A stretch of DNA of 64,000 nt from Microcaldota archaeon (GCA_021798935.1 JAJZBL010000005.1:1-64000), one strand, 5' to 3'. Counted from the first letter of the stretch, positions 28,032-37,989 are shown. A program made the numbers and translations. The notes: a model not told the origin generated them from the sequence alone.

Positions 28032-28179
28032 TATATCACTAAATAAAGTTTAAATTTTATATAATATTTATACTTATCTTTTTATAATTTATAATATCTT
28101 TTCAGAGGCTGTTACTTATTTTATTTAAATAAAAGTTTTGTCTAATAAAAGATAAATATTTTTAAAGTTAAATAAAAAT

Positions 28180-28500
28180 ATGGCAAAAATACTTTCTATA
28201 GTGATGAGTGGAGAAAAAGCTAAAGTAAAGATGGCATTAAACTTTACATCTGGGATGCTTAAGCAAGGAAAAGATGTAAAGCTGATGTTTTGGGGCCCTA
28301 GCGAAGGAGTTATTGCAGAGGACGCTGAATTGCAGGAAGAATTGAATAAAATTTCAGCTGCCGTTCATCCTTTAGCATGCGTTAACTTTGCAAGAAACAA
28401 TAACCTTGAGGAGAAATTAAAAGGCAAGATAGATTTGCAACCTATAGGCAGTTACATAATGCAAAGTGTAGATGAAGGCTATTCCCTATTAAGTTTTTGA
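28180..28500 (+). CDS. DsrE-like small protein
   Basis: A 106-residue protein with the DsrE/DsrF-like fold: an N-terminal strand MAKILSIVMSG, then a helix KAKVKMALNFTSGMLKQGKDVKLMFWGPSEGVI, and later SYIMQSVDEGYSLLSF. Families of this kind handle sulfur relay or are small regulatory subunits. A single Cys (in PLACVNFA) is present near where the catalytic Cys of DsrE-type proteins can occur. It stands alone and is followed by a terminator-like hairpin. A connection to the SufS gene at 16 kb is possible but not shown. Confidence 0.65.
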   Translation: MAKILSIVMSGEKAKVKMALNFTSGMLKQGKDVKLMFWGPSEGVIAEDAELQEELNKISAAVHPLACVNFARNNNLEEKLKGKIDLQPIGSYIMQSVDEGYSLLSF

Positions 28501-28510
28501 TTTACATAAA

Positions 28511-28550
28511 AGTAAGCTAAATGGCTTGCTACTTTATTTTTTTATCTTTT
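28511..28550 (+). terminator. Hairpin plus T-rich tract after the DsrE-like gene
   Basis: AGTAAGC (28511-28517) pairs with GCTTGCT (28524-28530) through one G-T wobble, with a 6-nt loop, followed by a T-rich run. It starts 10 bp after the stop codon. A second inverted repeat (CCTATT / AATAGG, 28553-28570) follows, between convergent genes. Confidence 0.5.
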
Positions 28551-28676
28551 ATCCTATTGCTTATAATAGGGCACTACTCTTAATCAGATAAGAGATAATA
28601 AGAAAATCAAAAAAGTTTGGCAATTAAGCCTCTTCTTATACGTAAACAAACCTAATTACTTTTAAACGCAGTTGAA

Positions 28677-30464
28677 TCAGTTTTCAATTCCATAGATATA
28701 ACGTTTTCCTCTCAGAGCTGAAGCTATTGCAGCTATAAGTGACATTCCTGCAGCTATGTATAGCACTAACTTCATTCCATCCATAAATGGCTTCGAAAGC
28801 AGATGAGGGAAGAATGAAAGCCCAGTTACCTCTGTTCTAGTTGCATTTGGCAATGCACTGTAAACGCTAGCAGGGAGCAATGTCTTCATAGGGTTATAGC
28901 CCAAGAATGCAGAGAACAAAGCTGCAGTTGGAGGAAGCTTTGAAATTTGCATTGAGGCGTTGGCAGGTATTCCTGCATTGACCATTCCGCTGTACAATGC
29001 GGCTGAAAGCTCTGATGACATCCCAAGTATCAATATTGTGAAGAACAACGCCATGCTGAACATGAAAGACATATTCGTAAACGTGGCTCTCATCCCTGAT
29101 GCTGCACCCCTTGTATTTTCAGGGACAGAATTCATTATTGCTGTTGTATTAGGGGCAGAGAACAACCCCTGGCCCAATCCAAGTGAGAAAGTTATAATTG
29201 CAAATAAGATATAGCTGAAGTCTGCAGGAAGCGCTGCAAGTGCTAAGAATCCGGCAAAATTAATCAACATCCCCAAGGTTGAGAATAACCTTGCCCCATA
29301 CCTGTCTGAAAGATAACCTGATATCGGCCCAAAAATTATGAAACCCATCATAAAAGGTATCAAGTCTATAGCAGCATCAAATGGTGTCTTGCTGAAATGT
29401 ACACCGTGAAGTGGAAGCCATATGCCATCAAGCCAGATTATAAGCATAAATTGCAATCCTCCTCTTGCTATTCCTGCTAAGAGAAGGCTTATGTTTCCAA
29501 ATAGAAATGCTTTTATCTTGAATAATTGAAGCTTGAACATAGGGAATTTTGACTTTATCTCCACATAAGCAAAAGGTATCAGGAGCAATAATCCTACTAT
29601 TATGGTGCTATATACAAAAGGGTTGCTCCACCCTGTAGGATTTCCATTGTAGCCTACTATGGAGTAAGTTAGCCCTAAAAGTATAAGCATGACCCCAATT
29701 GCAAAAAGGATATTTCCAGGAATATCAAATTTCTGGTTTTTCTCTATTGAAGCTATTTCGTGCAGTTCTAGGTATGCCCATAATGTGCCGGCTATGCCAA
29801 ACGGTATACTTATCAAGAAAACTAAATGCCAATCTACTGCTGCTAGAAGTCCTCCGACGATCAATCCTATAAGGCCTCCGCCGACTGCAGCGATTTGGTT
29901 GAAACCCATTGCTCTTCCTCTCATAGTATGTGGGAATGCATCAGTCAATATCGCTGTGCTGTTCGCAAACAGGAATGCGCCCCCTACACCCTGAAATAGC
30001 CTCAGCAATATTAGTGACAATGCGCCGTCTACTCCAGTAATATAAAGTGAAGAGATGTAAAGTGCTATGGACCCAAGGGTAAATATTAGAAATCCAAGGT
30101 TGTACAGCTTTACCCTTCCGAACATATCAGAAAGCCGCCCTATTGTTACCGTAAATATTGCAGTTACCACATTGTATCCTAAAAGCAGCCAGAGCAGCAG
30201 GCCAAAGTTTGCAGACACTAAAGGATTTATCTTTAATCCTACAAATATTGCAGGCAGCGCTATAAGCAATATTGAGCCGTTCATTGCAGCCATCAAGGCT
30301 CCCAATGTTGTATTGGTAAGCGCTATCCACTTGTAATGCTTTCCGTATCTGCTTTCCTTTTCCATCTCCTCCTTTTCAAGCTTTTCCTCATTCTGATAGT
30401 AACTGCTTTCGTCTACTGGCTTAGGCTTCTTAGATTTAGACTGGGTACTATTGCCGGTATTCAT
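28677..30464 (-). CDS. MFS multidrug transporter, DHA2-like (14 TM)
   Basis: A 595-residue protein with a hydrophilic Lys/Glu/Ser-rich first 45 residues and about 14 membrane helices. The first helix contains LGALMAAMNGSILLIALPAI, a DHA2 variant with Gly-Ser replacing the usual Asp-x-x-Ile pair. Motif A is intact (IGRLSDMFGRVKLYN). It has longer loops near residues 470-540 than the 494-residue DHA2 gene at 20 kb, with which it is probably paralogous. It is a likely proton-coupled exporter; the substrate is unknown. It is divergent from the aminopeptidase gene across 230 bp. Confidence 0.87.
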   Translation of the reverse strand: MNTGNSTQSKSKKPKPVDESSYYQNEEKLEKEEMEKESRYGKHYKWIALTNTTLGALMAAMNGSILLIALPAIFVGLKINPLVSANFGLLLWLLLGYNVVTAIFTVTIGRLSDMFGRVKLYNLGFLIFTLGSIALYISSLYITGVDGALSLILLRLFQGVGGAFLFANSTAILTDAFPHTMRGRAMGFNQIAAVGGGLIGLIVGGLLAAVDWHLVFLISIPFGIAGTLWAYLELHEIASIEKNQKFDIPGNILFAIGVMLILLGLTYSIVGYNGNPTGWSNPFVYSTIIVGLLLLIPFAYVEIKSKFPMFKLQLFKIKAFLFGNISLLLAGIARGGLQFMLIIWLDGIWLPLHGVHFSKTPFDAAIDLIPFMMGFIIFGPISGYLSDRYGARLFSTLGMLINFAGFLALAALPADFSYILFAIITFSLGLGQGLFSAPNTTAIMNSVPENTRGAASGMRATFTNMSFMFSMALFFTILILGMSSELSAALYSGMVNAGIPANASMQISKLPPTAALFSAFLGYNPMKTLLPASVYSALPNATRTEVTGLSFFPHLLSKPFMDGMKLVLYIAAGMSLIAAIASALRGKRYIYGIEN

Positions 30465-30694
30465 GCAACATGCCTTGAAAAAAATTTGATTAGTTTTATT
30501 TTAAACCAAATCTATATAAACATTTGCGAAAGCGGCTTTTATTTGGTAGAATAAGTTGAAAATTCAATAGCTTATAGCGAGTATTTCGCTTTGATGGCAT
30601 AAAACAAGATTGCATTTACTGCTAAAATCTACTTGTATATTAATAGAACAATCAAAAATAATACATAAATAAATCTTTTTGCTGTGATAACTAA

Positions 30695-33310
30695 ATGATG
30701 AATGATATGGAGAATACACATGAAGGCTTAACCAGCAGCATAAGTCCTATAAATTATAAACTTGTTTTCAAGCCAGATTTTAAGAAGTTTGCTTATTCAG
30801 GAGATGAGGAAATAGAAGTAAATATACTTAGGTCAACTGATAAAATAATAATAAACAGCAGAGAATTAACGATTAAGAAAGCAGTAGTTGAATCGGGAAA
30901 GAAGGTTTACGATACAAAATTAAAATATAATAAGCTTGATGAAACCGTAGAGCTTAAACTTCCTAAGAAAATCAAAGGCAGTGCAATTATAAAAATTAAT
31001 TTCTCTGGCTTAAATAATGACAAGATGTATGGATTTTATAGGAGCTCTTATACTTACAATGGGAGGACGGAATATATGCTTTCCTCGCAGTTTGAGCCCA
31101 GCGATGCCAGATCTGCATTTCCTTGCTTTGATCAGCCAGATATGAAAGCAACTTTCGATATATCATTCTTGATACCGAAGGAGTACGACGCAATCTCAAA
31201 TATGCCCCAGAAATCTATATCAAGTAAGGGAGCAAATAAGCTTGTATCATTTAGGAGAACTCCATTGATGTCAACTTATCTGGTGTATCTTGGAGTAGGG
31301 AAGTTCGATTATGTTGAAAGCAATCTTGGAGATTTGCCTGTGAGGGTTGTTACACAGCCAGGAAAGAAGCTTTATGTGGCTATGGCACTTGATTATTGCA
31401 AGAAATTTTTGGATTTCTATATCAAGTATTTTAACATGCCTTACCCTATGCCAAAACTTGACCTGATAACTGTGCCTGATTTCTCTGCAGGCGCAATGGA
31501 AAATTGGGGTGCGATAACTTTTAGGGACACTGTTATATTTGGAGATGAAAATTCCTCAGCTGTTACAAAGGAGCGCATATCGATCACAGTTGCACACGAG
31601 CTCGCACACCAGTGGTTCGGTGATCTTGTTACAATGAAATGGTGGGATGACCTATGGCTTAATGAGAGCTTTGCAACGTTCATGAGCTATAAAGCGGTAT
31701 CCGCAACTATAAAATCGATAGGTGCTGGAGATCAATTTTATGAAAATGAATTTAGGAATGCAATGTACTATGACCAATTAAAAGCAACACACCCTATCAG
31801 CGTCAAGGTCAGCAGCCCAGGGCAGATAAACTCCTTATTCGATTCTATAAGCTACGAAAAGGGTGCAAGCGTGCTAGCGATGCTTGAGAATTACTTGGGA
31901 GAGAAGTATTTCAGAGAGGGGCTTCATAATTACTTAAATTCATTTAAGTACTCAAATTCTGTTAAGGAAAATCTTTGGGCCGCTCTTGAGGCTGAATCAA
32001 AGAAAGGCGGCAACTCTAAGGAGGTCAAGGATATAATGAAATCTTGGATTACAAGGGCAGGATATCCAGAGGTAACTGCAGAGCATGCAAAGGCAACTTC
32101 AAATGATAAGAGCAGTGAGATAAAGGTATCACAAAAAAGATTTATAATAGCCGATAGCAAAAATTCGGATAGTGCAGGAACATGGAAGATACCAATAAAA
32201 TATGCTTCCATAAACAAAGGCACTGCATCGGAATCATTGTTTATACTTGGCAAAAAAGAGGGATTTATAAGGATAAATAATTCCGATGGAATAAAATTAA
32301 ACTTCGGCCAAAAAGGTATATACAGAGTGTATTATGATAGGGCTCTCTTATCTGATATAGGAGAGCTGATAAAGCGCAAGGCCCTAAGCAGTGTTGATGC
32401 TTGGGGGATTCTTGATGATCTCTACAGCTACGTGCGTGCAGGCAGAGTAAACTTAAGCGACTACTTGCATTTTATAGAGCAATATGCAATGGAAGTAGGG
32501 TATCCTGCAAACAACCATGTAATAGATTCCCTAAACAGCTTGTATACTATTCTGTATGCAGATAACGAGGCTGAGGATATAAAAGAGCTGCTTTTGAATT
32601 ACCTGAAGAGGCAGTTCAAAAAGTACAATTGGGATTATACACCTATCAACAATACTGATGAAATATTCAAGCTGAATGTTCTATGCAATCTTGGAATGCT
32701 AGGATATGCCCCTAGTGTAAAGAAGGCCAAATCCTATTATAAAGATTTGCTGAAAGGAAAATTAGGTAAGTTGCCAAGGAATTTGACTTTTGCCGTATAT
32801 GCGACAATCGCTTTCAACGGTGGCAAAAAAGAATTTGATGAAATATTTGGATTATACCAAAAAGAAAAGGTAACAGAGGAAAAATTCAAGATGCTTGTCT
32901 CATTGGGATTATTCAAGGATATTTCCTTAGAGGAGAGAGCACTTTCAATTTCATATTCAAAATATGTGAGGCTCCAGGATTCATTGCAGATACCTCAGGT
33001 GATTTCAGGGAATATTACTTCAAATTCACTCAAGCACTTTATAGCTAATCCATATGGAAAAAAGATAATATGGAGGTGGATCAAGGAGAATTGGGGAACA
33101 ATAAGAAATGCTTACCCTGAAAACTCAACATATTGGAGCGGGCTTCTCAAAGTTCTTGAGCTGGTCTCTGATCCATTGGTACTTGATGATGTAATAAGCT
33201 TCTTTAGGACCAATAAACCCTCTGATATTATGAAGCCACAGCTGGCAAAATCAATCGAATTCATGAGGGCAAATATAAAGCTGTTCGACAAATATAGGGG
33301 AAGGTATTAG
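30695..33310 (+). CDS. M1 family aminopeptidase, tricorn-interacting factor F2/F3 type
   Basis: An 871-residue zinc aminopeptidase that trims N-terminal residues from peptides released by the proteasome or tricorn. The exopeptidase motif GAMEN is at 266-270, and the gluzincin motif H301-E302-L-A-H305 with third ligand E324 (HELAHQWFGDLV, then WLNESFATF) is intact. Domain order is normal: N-terminal beta saddle, catalytic domain, beta sandwich, long helical C-terminal cap. Length and motifs match Thermoplasma factors F2/F3. No signal peptide, so cytosolic. ATG 30695 is used (a second Met follows); an AT-rich box at 30,662-30,674 lies at promoter distance for a leaderless message. Confidence 0.9.
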   Translation: MMNDMENTHEGLTSSISPINYKLVFKPDFKKFAYSGDEEIEVNILRSTDKIIINSRELTIKKAVVESGKKVYDTKLKYNKLDETVELKLPKKIKGSAIIKINFSGLNNDKMYGFYRSSYTYNGRTEYMLSSQFEPSDARSAFPCFDQPDMKATFDISFLIPKEYDAISNMPQKSISSKGANKLVSFRRTPLMSTYLVYLGVGKFDYVESNLGDLPVRVVTQPGKKLYVAMALDYCKKFLDFYIKYFNMPYPMPKLDLITVPDFSAGAMENWGAITFRDTVIFGDENSSAVTKERISITVAHELAHQWFGDLVTMKWWDDLWLNESFATFMSYKAVSATIKSIGAGDQFYENEFRNAMYYDQLKATHPISVKVSSPGQINSLFDSISYEKGASVLAMLENYLGEKYFREGLHNYLNSFKYSNSVKENLWAALEAESKKGGNSKEVKDIMKSWITRAGYPEVTAEHAKATSNDKSSEIKVSQKRFIIADSKNSDSAGTWKIPIKYASINKGTASESLFILGKKEGFIRINNSDGIKLNFGQKGIYRVYYDRALLSDIGELIKRKALSSVDAWGILDDLYSYVRAGRVNLSDYLHFIEQYAMEVGYPANNHVIDSLNSLYTILYADNEAEDIKELLLNYLKRQFKKYNWDYTPINNTDEIFKLNVLCNLGMLGYAPSVKKAKSYYKDLLKGKLGKLPRNLTFAVYATIAFNGGKKEFDEIFGLYQKEKVTEEKFKMLVSLGLFKDISLEERALSISYSKYVRLQDSLQIPQVISGNITSNSLKHFIANPYGKKIIWRWIKENWGTIRNAYPENSTYWSGLLKVLELVSDPLVLDDVISFFRTNKPSDIMKPQLAKSIEFMRANIKLFDKYRGRY

Positions 33311-33409
33311 GTTATTTGTTTTATGCTTCTAGGAATTGCCTTCTATCATTTCAAATTCCCTTTTGTTAATTATAGTTAGTTTGAGCCATTAGATTTTGCA
33401 GATAAGATG

Positions 33410-33586
33410 CTATGTCTTATGGCTCACTTTTATTATGAATTTATATACCTTCTTATCCTCCTGAAGAATTATGTTCTCTACCTTGTATTTCTTGAGGACA
33501 TTAGCAAGGCCTTGGTATTCAGCATCAGTAAGCTGCGCTTTTACTTCTATATCATATGTAAGCTTATTCATCTCTTTACTTTCCAT
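33410..33586 (-). CDS. Small conserved-looking 58-residue protein
   Basis: An ORF of 59 codons from ATG 33586 to TAG 33410-33412, below common length cut-offs. It reads LTYDIEVKAQLTDAEYQGLA, then NVLKKYKVENIILQEDKKVYKFIIKVSH: strand-helix-strand-strand with alternating hydrophobics, like half an ACT/ferredoxin-like fold. A GGTGA ribosome-binding element lies about 10 nt before the ATG. It is convergent with the aminopeptidase gene. No family is recognised. Confidence 0.6.
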   Translation of the reverse strand: MESKEMNKLTYDIEVKAQLTDAEYQGLANVLKKYKVENIILQEDKKVYKFIIKVSHKT

Positions 33587-33654
33587 ATTCGGTCACCTGC
33601 ATTATATGGAAAATAAATTGAATTTAAATTTTTTGTGCAATGATTGATGCTTAT

Positions 33655-33972
33655 TTATCTCTCATCTCCATTGCCGCTTATCTTGCCTTCCTGCTTCCTC
33701 TTATTTAGCTTCTCCAAATTGGAAGCTGCAATCTCATCCAAACTATATCCAATTTCTTCTGCTACTGATGCAACGTACCATAGTATGTCACCAAGTTCCC
33801 CTTTTATTCCCTCCTTGTCAAAATTGTTATCTCTTGCTATCTTTTTTACTTTGTTGGCAAGCTCACCAGCCTCTCCGCACAACCCTAAGGTAGAGTAATA
33901 TATACCCCCTTCCAGCTTTTCAGGATACATTTTAGTTTTCCTGCTTTCCTTTTGGTATTCGTTAAGCTCCAT
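33655..33972 (-). CDS. MazG-type nucleotide pyrophosphohydrolase
   Basis: About 105 residues from ATG 33972. A single all-alpha NTP-PPase domain: NEYQKESRKTKMYPEKLEGG, then the metal-binding E-x-x-E in LGLCGEAGELANKVKK and E-x-x-D in GELGDILWYVASVAEE. Such enzymes hydrolyse NTPs or dNTPs to monophosphates plus pyrophosphate for house-cleaning. The length is normal for the short MazG-like group. A second, more diverged member of this superfamily occurs at 61.7 kb. It is divergent from the FKBP gene by about 135 bp. Confidence 0.85.
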   Translation of the reverse strand: MELNEYQKESRKTKMYPEKLEGGIYYSTLGLCGEAGELANKVKKIARDNNFDKEGIKGELGDILWYVASVAEEIGYSLDEIAASNLEKLNKRKQEGKISGNGDER

Positions 33973-34108
33973 TATATCACAGATAAACATTTTTCAGCGA
34001 AATGATAAATAAGCTTGTATCGCTGTTAAATCTAAAGCACTTAGTCTTTTTGCAACATAAAATAATCTTAATGTTTTTATTATTTTAGTTAAATATACCT
34101 ATGATTTT

Positions 34109-34561
34109 ATGAAAGAGCAAAATTCAAAAGCAGACCAAGAACCAAAAATAGTAGAAGAAGGAGATGAAGTCGAAGTATACTATACAGGTAAATTGGAGAA
34201 TGGTGAAGTCTTTGATTCCAACGAAAATGGCGAATCTCTAAAGTTTAAAGTAGGCTCAGGAGAAATAATAAAGGGATTTGACGATGCAGTAAGGGGAATG
34301 AAGGAAGGAGACTCCAAAGATATAAGCATTGAGCCTAAGGATGCTTATGGGGAATATGATAGCAGTTTGTCAATTAAGGTGCCGTTGTCAACTTTTGGGG
34401 AAAACAAGCCTGTAAAAGGCATTGGCGTAGAGACAGAAGAAGGCCAGCAAGGAATTGTAACTGATGTCAATGATAGCGAAGCTACAGTTGATTTCAACCC
34501 TCCTTTAGCAGGAAAAGTCCTGAATTTCAACATAAAGGTATCTGCAATAAAGAAAAACTGA
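34109..34561 (+). CDS. FKBP-type peptidyl-prolyl isomerase, SlyD-like
   Basis: A 150-residue protein starting at ATG 34109. The FKBP domain has an insert: VEVYYTGKLENGEVFDSN and GSGEIIKGFDDAVRGMKEGDSKDISIEPKDAYGEYD, then an insert-in-flap region (PLSTFGENKPVKGIGVETEEGQQGIVTDV) and return to FKBP (DFNPPLAGKVLNFNIKV). This is the archaeal short/SlyD type that combines isomerase and chaperone functions. No metal-binding His tail is present. Cytosolic. A GC-rich hairpin follows the stop. Confidence 0.93.
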   Translation: MKEQNSKADQEPKIVEEGDEVEVYYTGKLENGEVFDSNENGESLKFKVGSGEIIKGFDDAVRGMKEGDSKDISIEPKDAYGEYDSSLSIKVPLSTFGENKPVKGIGVETEEGQQGIVTDVNDSEATVDFNPPLAGKVLNFNIKVSAIKKN

Positions 34562-34568
34562 GCAGGTT

Positions 34569-34587
34569 ACAAGGCATCGGGCCTTGT
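34569..34587 (+). terminator. Hairpin between convergent FKBP and hypothetical genes
   Basis: ACAAGGC (34569-34575) and GCCTTGT (34581-34587) form a perfect 7-bp stem with a 5-nt loop, starting 8 bp after the FKBP stop. It lies between two convergent genes and could end either transcript, although no long T-run follows directly. Confidence 0.5.
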
Positions 34588-34610
34588 TCCGCTAAGGCCA
34601 ATTTTCAATT

Positions 34611-35507
34611 TCAATAACGGTATATGAATTGGTCATGTGACCTGATGAAATTAGCAATATGATTTGCTATCTCTATATTCATCCTGCCATCATAATAAAT
34701 TTCTCTTGAAAGATTCACGTCAAAAAGAATAGTTCTTGGGTCACCGGTCTCTTCTATAACATCATAAGAAACACCGTTTCCCTCAAAGTTGTCGTGTTCG
34801 TCAATGTAATATATCTTTCTCGGAAGCTTATTCTTATTGGCATAGATAAGATCATCTGATTCGATGTAAATTGTATTTGGCTTGGAGAAAGCTATTGTTA
34901 TAATTTGCAATGGGCTGGCATCAAAAAGCTTGCCACTGTCTGTTTCCAATTTATCGATTATTACCTTTTCATTTTTAGTCAAGCCAATAAGCTGTATTGA
35001 GTCATCATAGTTATACTTTAAAACAAGGTACTTTTTTCCTGATAAGTTTATTATGCCACCATCTGAGATGTAATTTTCTAGCAGATTGAGTTTTTTTGAT
35101 TCTTGGGCTGTTAATTGTTCATTATTAAGTATCTTGTAAATCAAGCCATCTGCTATGTCTGAATGCATATAAAAGTACTTTTCAGGGGTACTATTATCAT
35201 TATCATATACACTAAAAGATTTTATCGATTTAACTTGTGTCAAATCAAGATTCCTTGCAGGGTGATATGAAAAATCAGTTCTAAGCAAGTCCCTATTTGC
35301 GTGGCCTTGCTGATACGGCTTTGGCCTCCGATTTGCCCTGCTCATGAGCTTTACCAAGAGGTCCATATTTCTTCCATAATGGTTTCCTGATGTATCTGTG
35401 CTATCTATATCTCTTGCACACTCTAAGTTCATTACCTTTATATATGCATCTATGCTTATGTACCTTGAATACGTAGATTCGTAAGCCTTTTCAACATGCT
35501 TGTCCAT
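34611..35507 (-). CDS. Hypothetical protein
   Basis: A 298-residue soluble protein, mixed alpha/beta, Asp/Asn/Tyr-rich. Recurrent short strands (YLVLKYNYDDSIQLIGL, NTIYIESDDLIYANK, KIYYIDEHDN) suggest a beta-rich core after a helical N terminus. There is no Cys pair, membrane helix or known motif. I do not recognise it. It lies downstream of a glycosyltransferase gene on the same strand (about 90 bp apart), so co-transcription is possible. Confidence 0.6.
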   Translation of the reverse strand: MDKHVEKAYESTYSRYISIDAYIKVMNLECARDIDSTDTSGNHYGRNMDLLVKLMSRANRRPKPYQQGHANRDLLRTDFSYHPARNLDLTQVKSIKSFSVYDNDNSTPEKYFYMHSDIADGLIYKILNNEQLTAQESKKLNLLENYISDGGIINLSGKKYLVLKYNYDDSIQLIGLTKNEKVIIDKLETDSGKLFDASPLQIITIAFSKPNTIYIESDDLIYANKNKLPRKIYYIDEHDNFEGNGVSYDVIEETGDPRTILFDVNLSREIYYDGRMNIEIANHIANFIRSHDQFIYRY

Positions 35508-35597
35508 ATTAAAGCCTTTTTACTTTTATTGTAAAAGATATAAAAATATTTGCCACCAGTTCTTCGGCAATAAAATAAAAATTTTGTTATTAGATTT

Positions 35598-36725
35598 TCA
35601 TTTTCCCGCTAATTCCAATTCATTAAATATCTTGTCCATAGTACTATTTATGAGAGCTTCATCAAATTTTTTTAGTGATTGAAAATCAGAAAAGCGGTAA
35701 GAATCCGGATTACTCAGTATATCCTTTAGTTTCTCTTTCATATCATTAACGCTTGATACTATGCAAAGGTCTTTTATCTCCTTTGGTATTGGGGAGTAAT
35801 CAGGTAGCACTACAGGAGTCCCTAACGAAAGACTCTCTATTGTTATGATGCCAAGCCCTTCTCTTTCAGACATATTTACCATTACCTTTGAATCCTTTAT
35901 ATCGCTATAAAGATCCTTCTTTTCACTGTAAAAATCTCTTATTATTATATTTTCCGAAAGCCCTAATCTTGCAACTCTTGCTTCTAACTTATCTTTTTCG
36001 TAACCCATACCTATTATTTCTACCTTTAAATCTGGCATATCTTTTTTTACAAGCACACATAAGTCTATAAGCATATCTACGTTCTTCTCCTTGATTAATC
36101 TGCCTGAAAATATTATATCCTGCTTATACCCGCCAAATTTAATCTTGCTGATATTGGTAATGTTGACAGATGGTGCAAATTCTGTGATCTTGTTGTTGTT
36201 TAAGCCTATCTCAATTAACCTGCTTGAGGTTTCAGAGGAATTTGATATATAACAATCCCCCATTGACAATGCCCATTTCATATAAGAAAATCCAAGCCTG
36301 CCTTTAAACTTGCCTATATACTCAATCCAGTAATCTTTCTTCCATACTTCAGCTACATCGATTATTAGCTTGCATCTATGCAAAATGCAATAAAGCCTCA
36401 GTATCGGCAGGTTAATGAAGGGGAATGCATTAGCTATTATAACATCGTAGGATTTGGAAAATATCAAGAAGTTGTAAATTGAGTACTTTGCTGACATCCT
36501 TATGCTCCTGTGATGTTTATGGTAAAATTTATTAATTGTGCTTGGGAACATTGTAGAGTAATGTATATTTCCTCTGTAGAAATCTTTCTTCATCCCATCC
36601 CATTGGATGCACAAGAAATCGACTTTGTGGTGCTTGCTTAGCTCTATCGCATACTTGCTCTCCAATGCCTCAACACCGCCTGTTACAAAAGGATAAGCAG
36701 CATCGGATATGAATAAAATCCTCAA
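35598..36725 (-). CDS. GT4-type glycosyltransferase
   Basis: A 375-residue GT-B enzyme starting with TTG 36725, preceded by GGTGAA. The N-terminal domain begins with MRILFISDAAYPFVTGGVEALE, the acceptor-side Gly-rich loop. The C-terminal donor domain has IIFSGRLIKEKNVDMLIDL and the E-x7-E signature EREGLGIITIESLSLGTPVV for nucleotide-sugar binding. It is a retaining transferase using UDP-, GDP- or ADP-sugar, probably for cell-surface glycan or glycolipid synthesis on the cytosolic face. No membrane helix. It is 20 bp downstream of the aIF2-gamma gene on the same strand. Confidence 0.88.
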   Translation of the reverse strand: MRILFISDAAYPFVTGGVEALESKYAIELSKHHKVDFLCIQWDGMKKDFYRGNIHYSTMFPSTINKFYHKHHRSIRMSAKYSIYNFLIFSKSYDVIIANAFPFINLPILRLYCILHRCKLIIDVAEVWKKDYWIEYIGKFKGRLGFSYMKWALSMGDCYISNSSETSSRLIEIGLNNNKITEFAPSVNITNISKIKFGGYKQDIIFSGRLIKEKNVDMLIDLCVLVKKDMPDLKVEIIGMGYEKDKLEARVARLGLSENIIIRDFYSEKKDLYSDIKDSKVMVNMSEREGLGIITIESLSLGTPVVLPDYSPIPKEIKDLCIVSSVNDMKEKLKDILSNPDSYRFSDFQSLKKFDEALINSTMDKIFNELELAGK

Positions 36726-36745
36726 ATTTATTCACCGTGCGTCTT

Positions 36746-37978
36746 TTAGTCTTTTGGGTTCTCAAAGGTTGCATAGCCTGTAAGCTTCCACCTTTTGTTG
36801 ACATTTCTCATTATAGCTATCTTTTGGCCGCTCTCCGCACATACAGGATGCTTTATCGATATGCTTATGGTATTCTTCCTTACTTTATCTACATATCCTA
36901 CTACTGTGAATGTGCCTATGCTAAGTATTATGGGCTCATTTACAGAAAATGCATTATCGTGCATATCCGGCCTATTTAAAGAATGATAGGTTATATTCAT
37001 GCTGTTAATTACAGGAGGCAATTTGCCTGGTAAACCTGCAACATTTCCGACTAATCCATCCGCTTTCGAGAACTGCGGGTCCATCAATGTAGATATCCCT
37101 ATAAGCCCTCCTGGAAGGGCATAATCAAGCTTATCCGTTCCATTGTCTATCTCTATTACCTTGGTTATTATAGGCTTGTAAACCTCACGCTTCTGTCCTG
37201 GATTGGAAACCCTTATCCCTGGTCTTATCTCTATAGTATCTCCAGGCTTTAGTTTTCCTCTTATCAATGTACCCCCTATTACTCCCCCTACAAGGTCTTT
37301 GATCTTTTTGCCGGGTTTATTTACATCAAATGACCTGGCTATGTACATAAATGGGTCTTGGCTCTCATCAAACTTTGGCTTTGGCATCTCTACGATTTTC
37401 TTCAGAAGAACGTCTATGTTTATATTTTTGGTTGAAACAACAGGTATTATAGGAGCATCCTCAATTATGCTGCCCTTTATGAACTCCTTTATCTGCCTAT
37501 AATTCTCCTCAGCCGCCTTCTCCCCTACTATGTCAATTTTGGTCTGCACTATTATTACATTTTTTATCCCAAGCAAGTTGATTATCATCAAGTGTTCTCT
37601 TGTCTGTGGCATAGGGCAAGGTTCGTTTGCAGCAATTACAAAGAGCAGTGCATTTATCAGGTTTGCACTTGCTATTGCTGTCGCCATCAATGTCTCGTGC
37701 CCTGGTGCATCCAGTATGGAAATGCGCATCAGAGGGGTGGGTGCATCTTTGCATCTATCGCATTTATCATTTACTGTATAAATTTTATTGCCATTGCTGT
37801 CTTCGCACTCTTTTATTATTGTATCGGCATAGCCCAGCCTTATAGTCATGTTCCTCTTCAAGCTTTCGCTGTCCCTATCAGTCCACTGATGCGTCAAAGC
37901 CTGGACTAGTGAGGTTTTCCCATGGTCTATATGGCCCAATGTACCTATATTGATTACGCTATGCTTTATCTGATCCAA
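36746..37978 (-). CDS. eif2g: Translation initiation factor aIF2 subunit gamma
   Basis: A 410-residue GTPase that brings Met-tRNAi to the small subunit. G1 is GHIDHGKT at 15-22, followed by a switch region, a Cys knuckle (C-x12-C-x2-C around KECEDSN...KCDRC), G3 DAPGH, and G4 as TKID. Domains II and III follow (GGVIGGTLIRGKLKPGD, AGLPGKLPP). It starts with TTG at 37978, because no ATG or GTG fits and the GTPase N terminus begins directly. It is 11 bp downstream of the S6e gene, an arrangement common in archaea. Confidence 0.96.
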   Translation of the reverse strand: MDQIKHSVINIGTLGHIDHGKTSLVQALTHQWTDRDSESLKRNMTIRLGYADTIIKECEDSNGNKIYTVNDKCDRCKDAPTPLMRISILDAPGHETLMATAIASANLINALLFVIAANEPCPMPQTREHLMIINLLGIKNVIIVQTKIDIVGEKAAEENYRQIKEFIKGSIIEDAPIIPVVSTKNINIDVLLKKIVEMPKPKFDESQDPFMYIARSFDVNKPGKKIKDLVGGVIGGTLIRGKLKPGDTIEIRPGIRVSNPGQKREVYKPIITKVIEIDNGTDKLDYALPGGLIGISTLMDPQFSKADGLVGNVAGLPGKLPPVINSMNITYHSLNRPDMHDNAFSVNEPIILSIGTFTVVGYVDKVRKNTISISIKHPVCAESGQKIAIMRNVNKRWKLTGYATFENPKD

Positions 37979-37989
37979 CCAATCACTTA

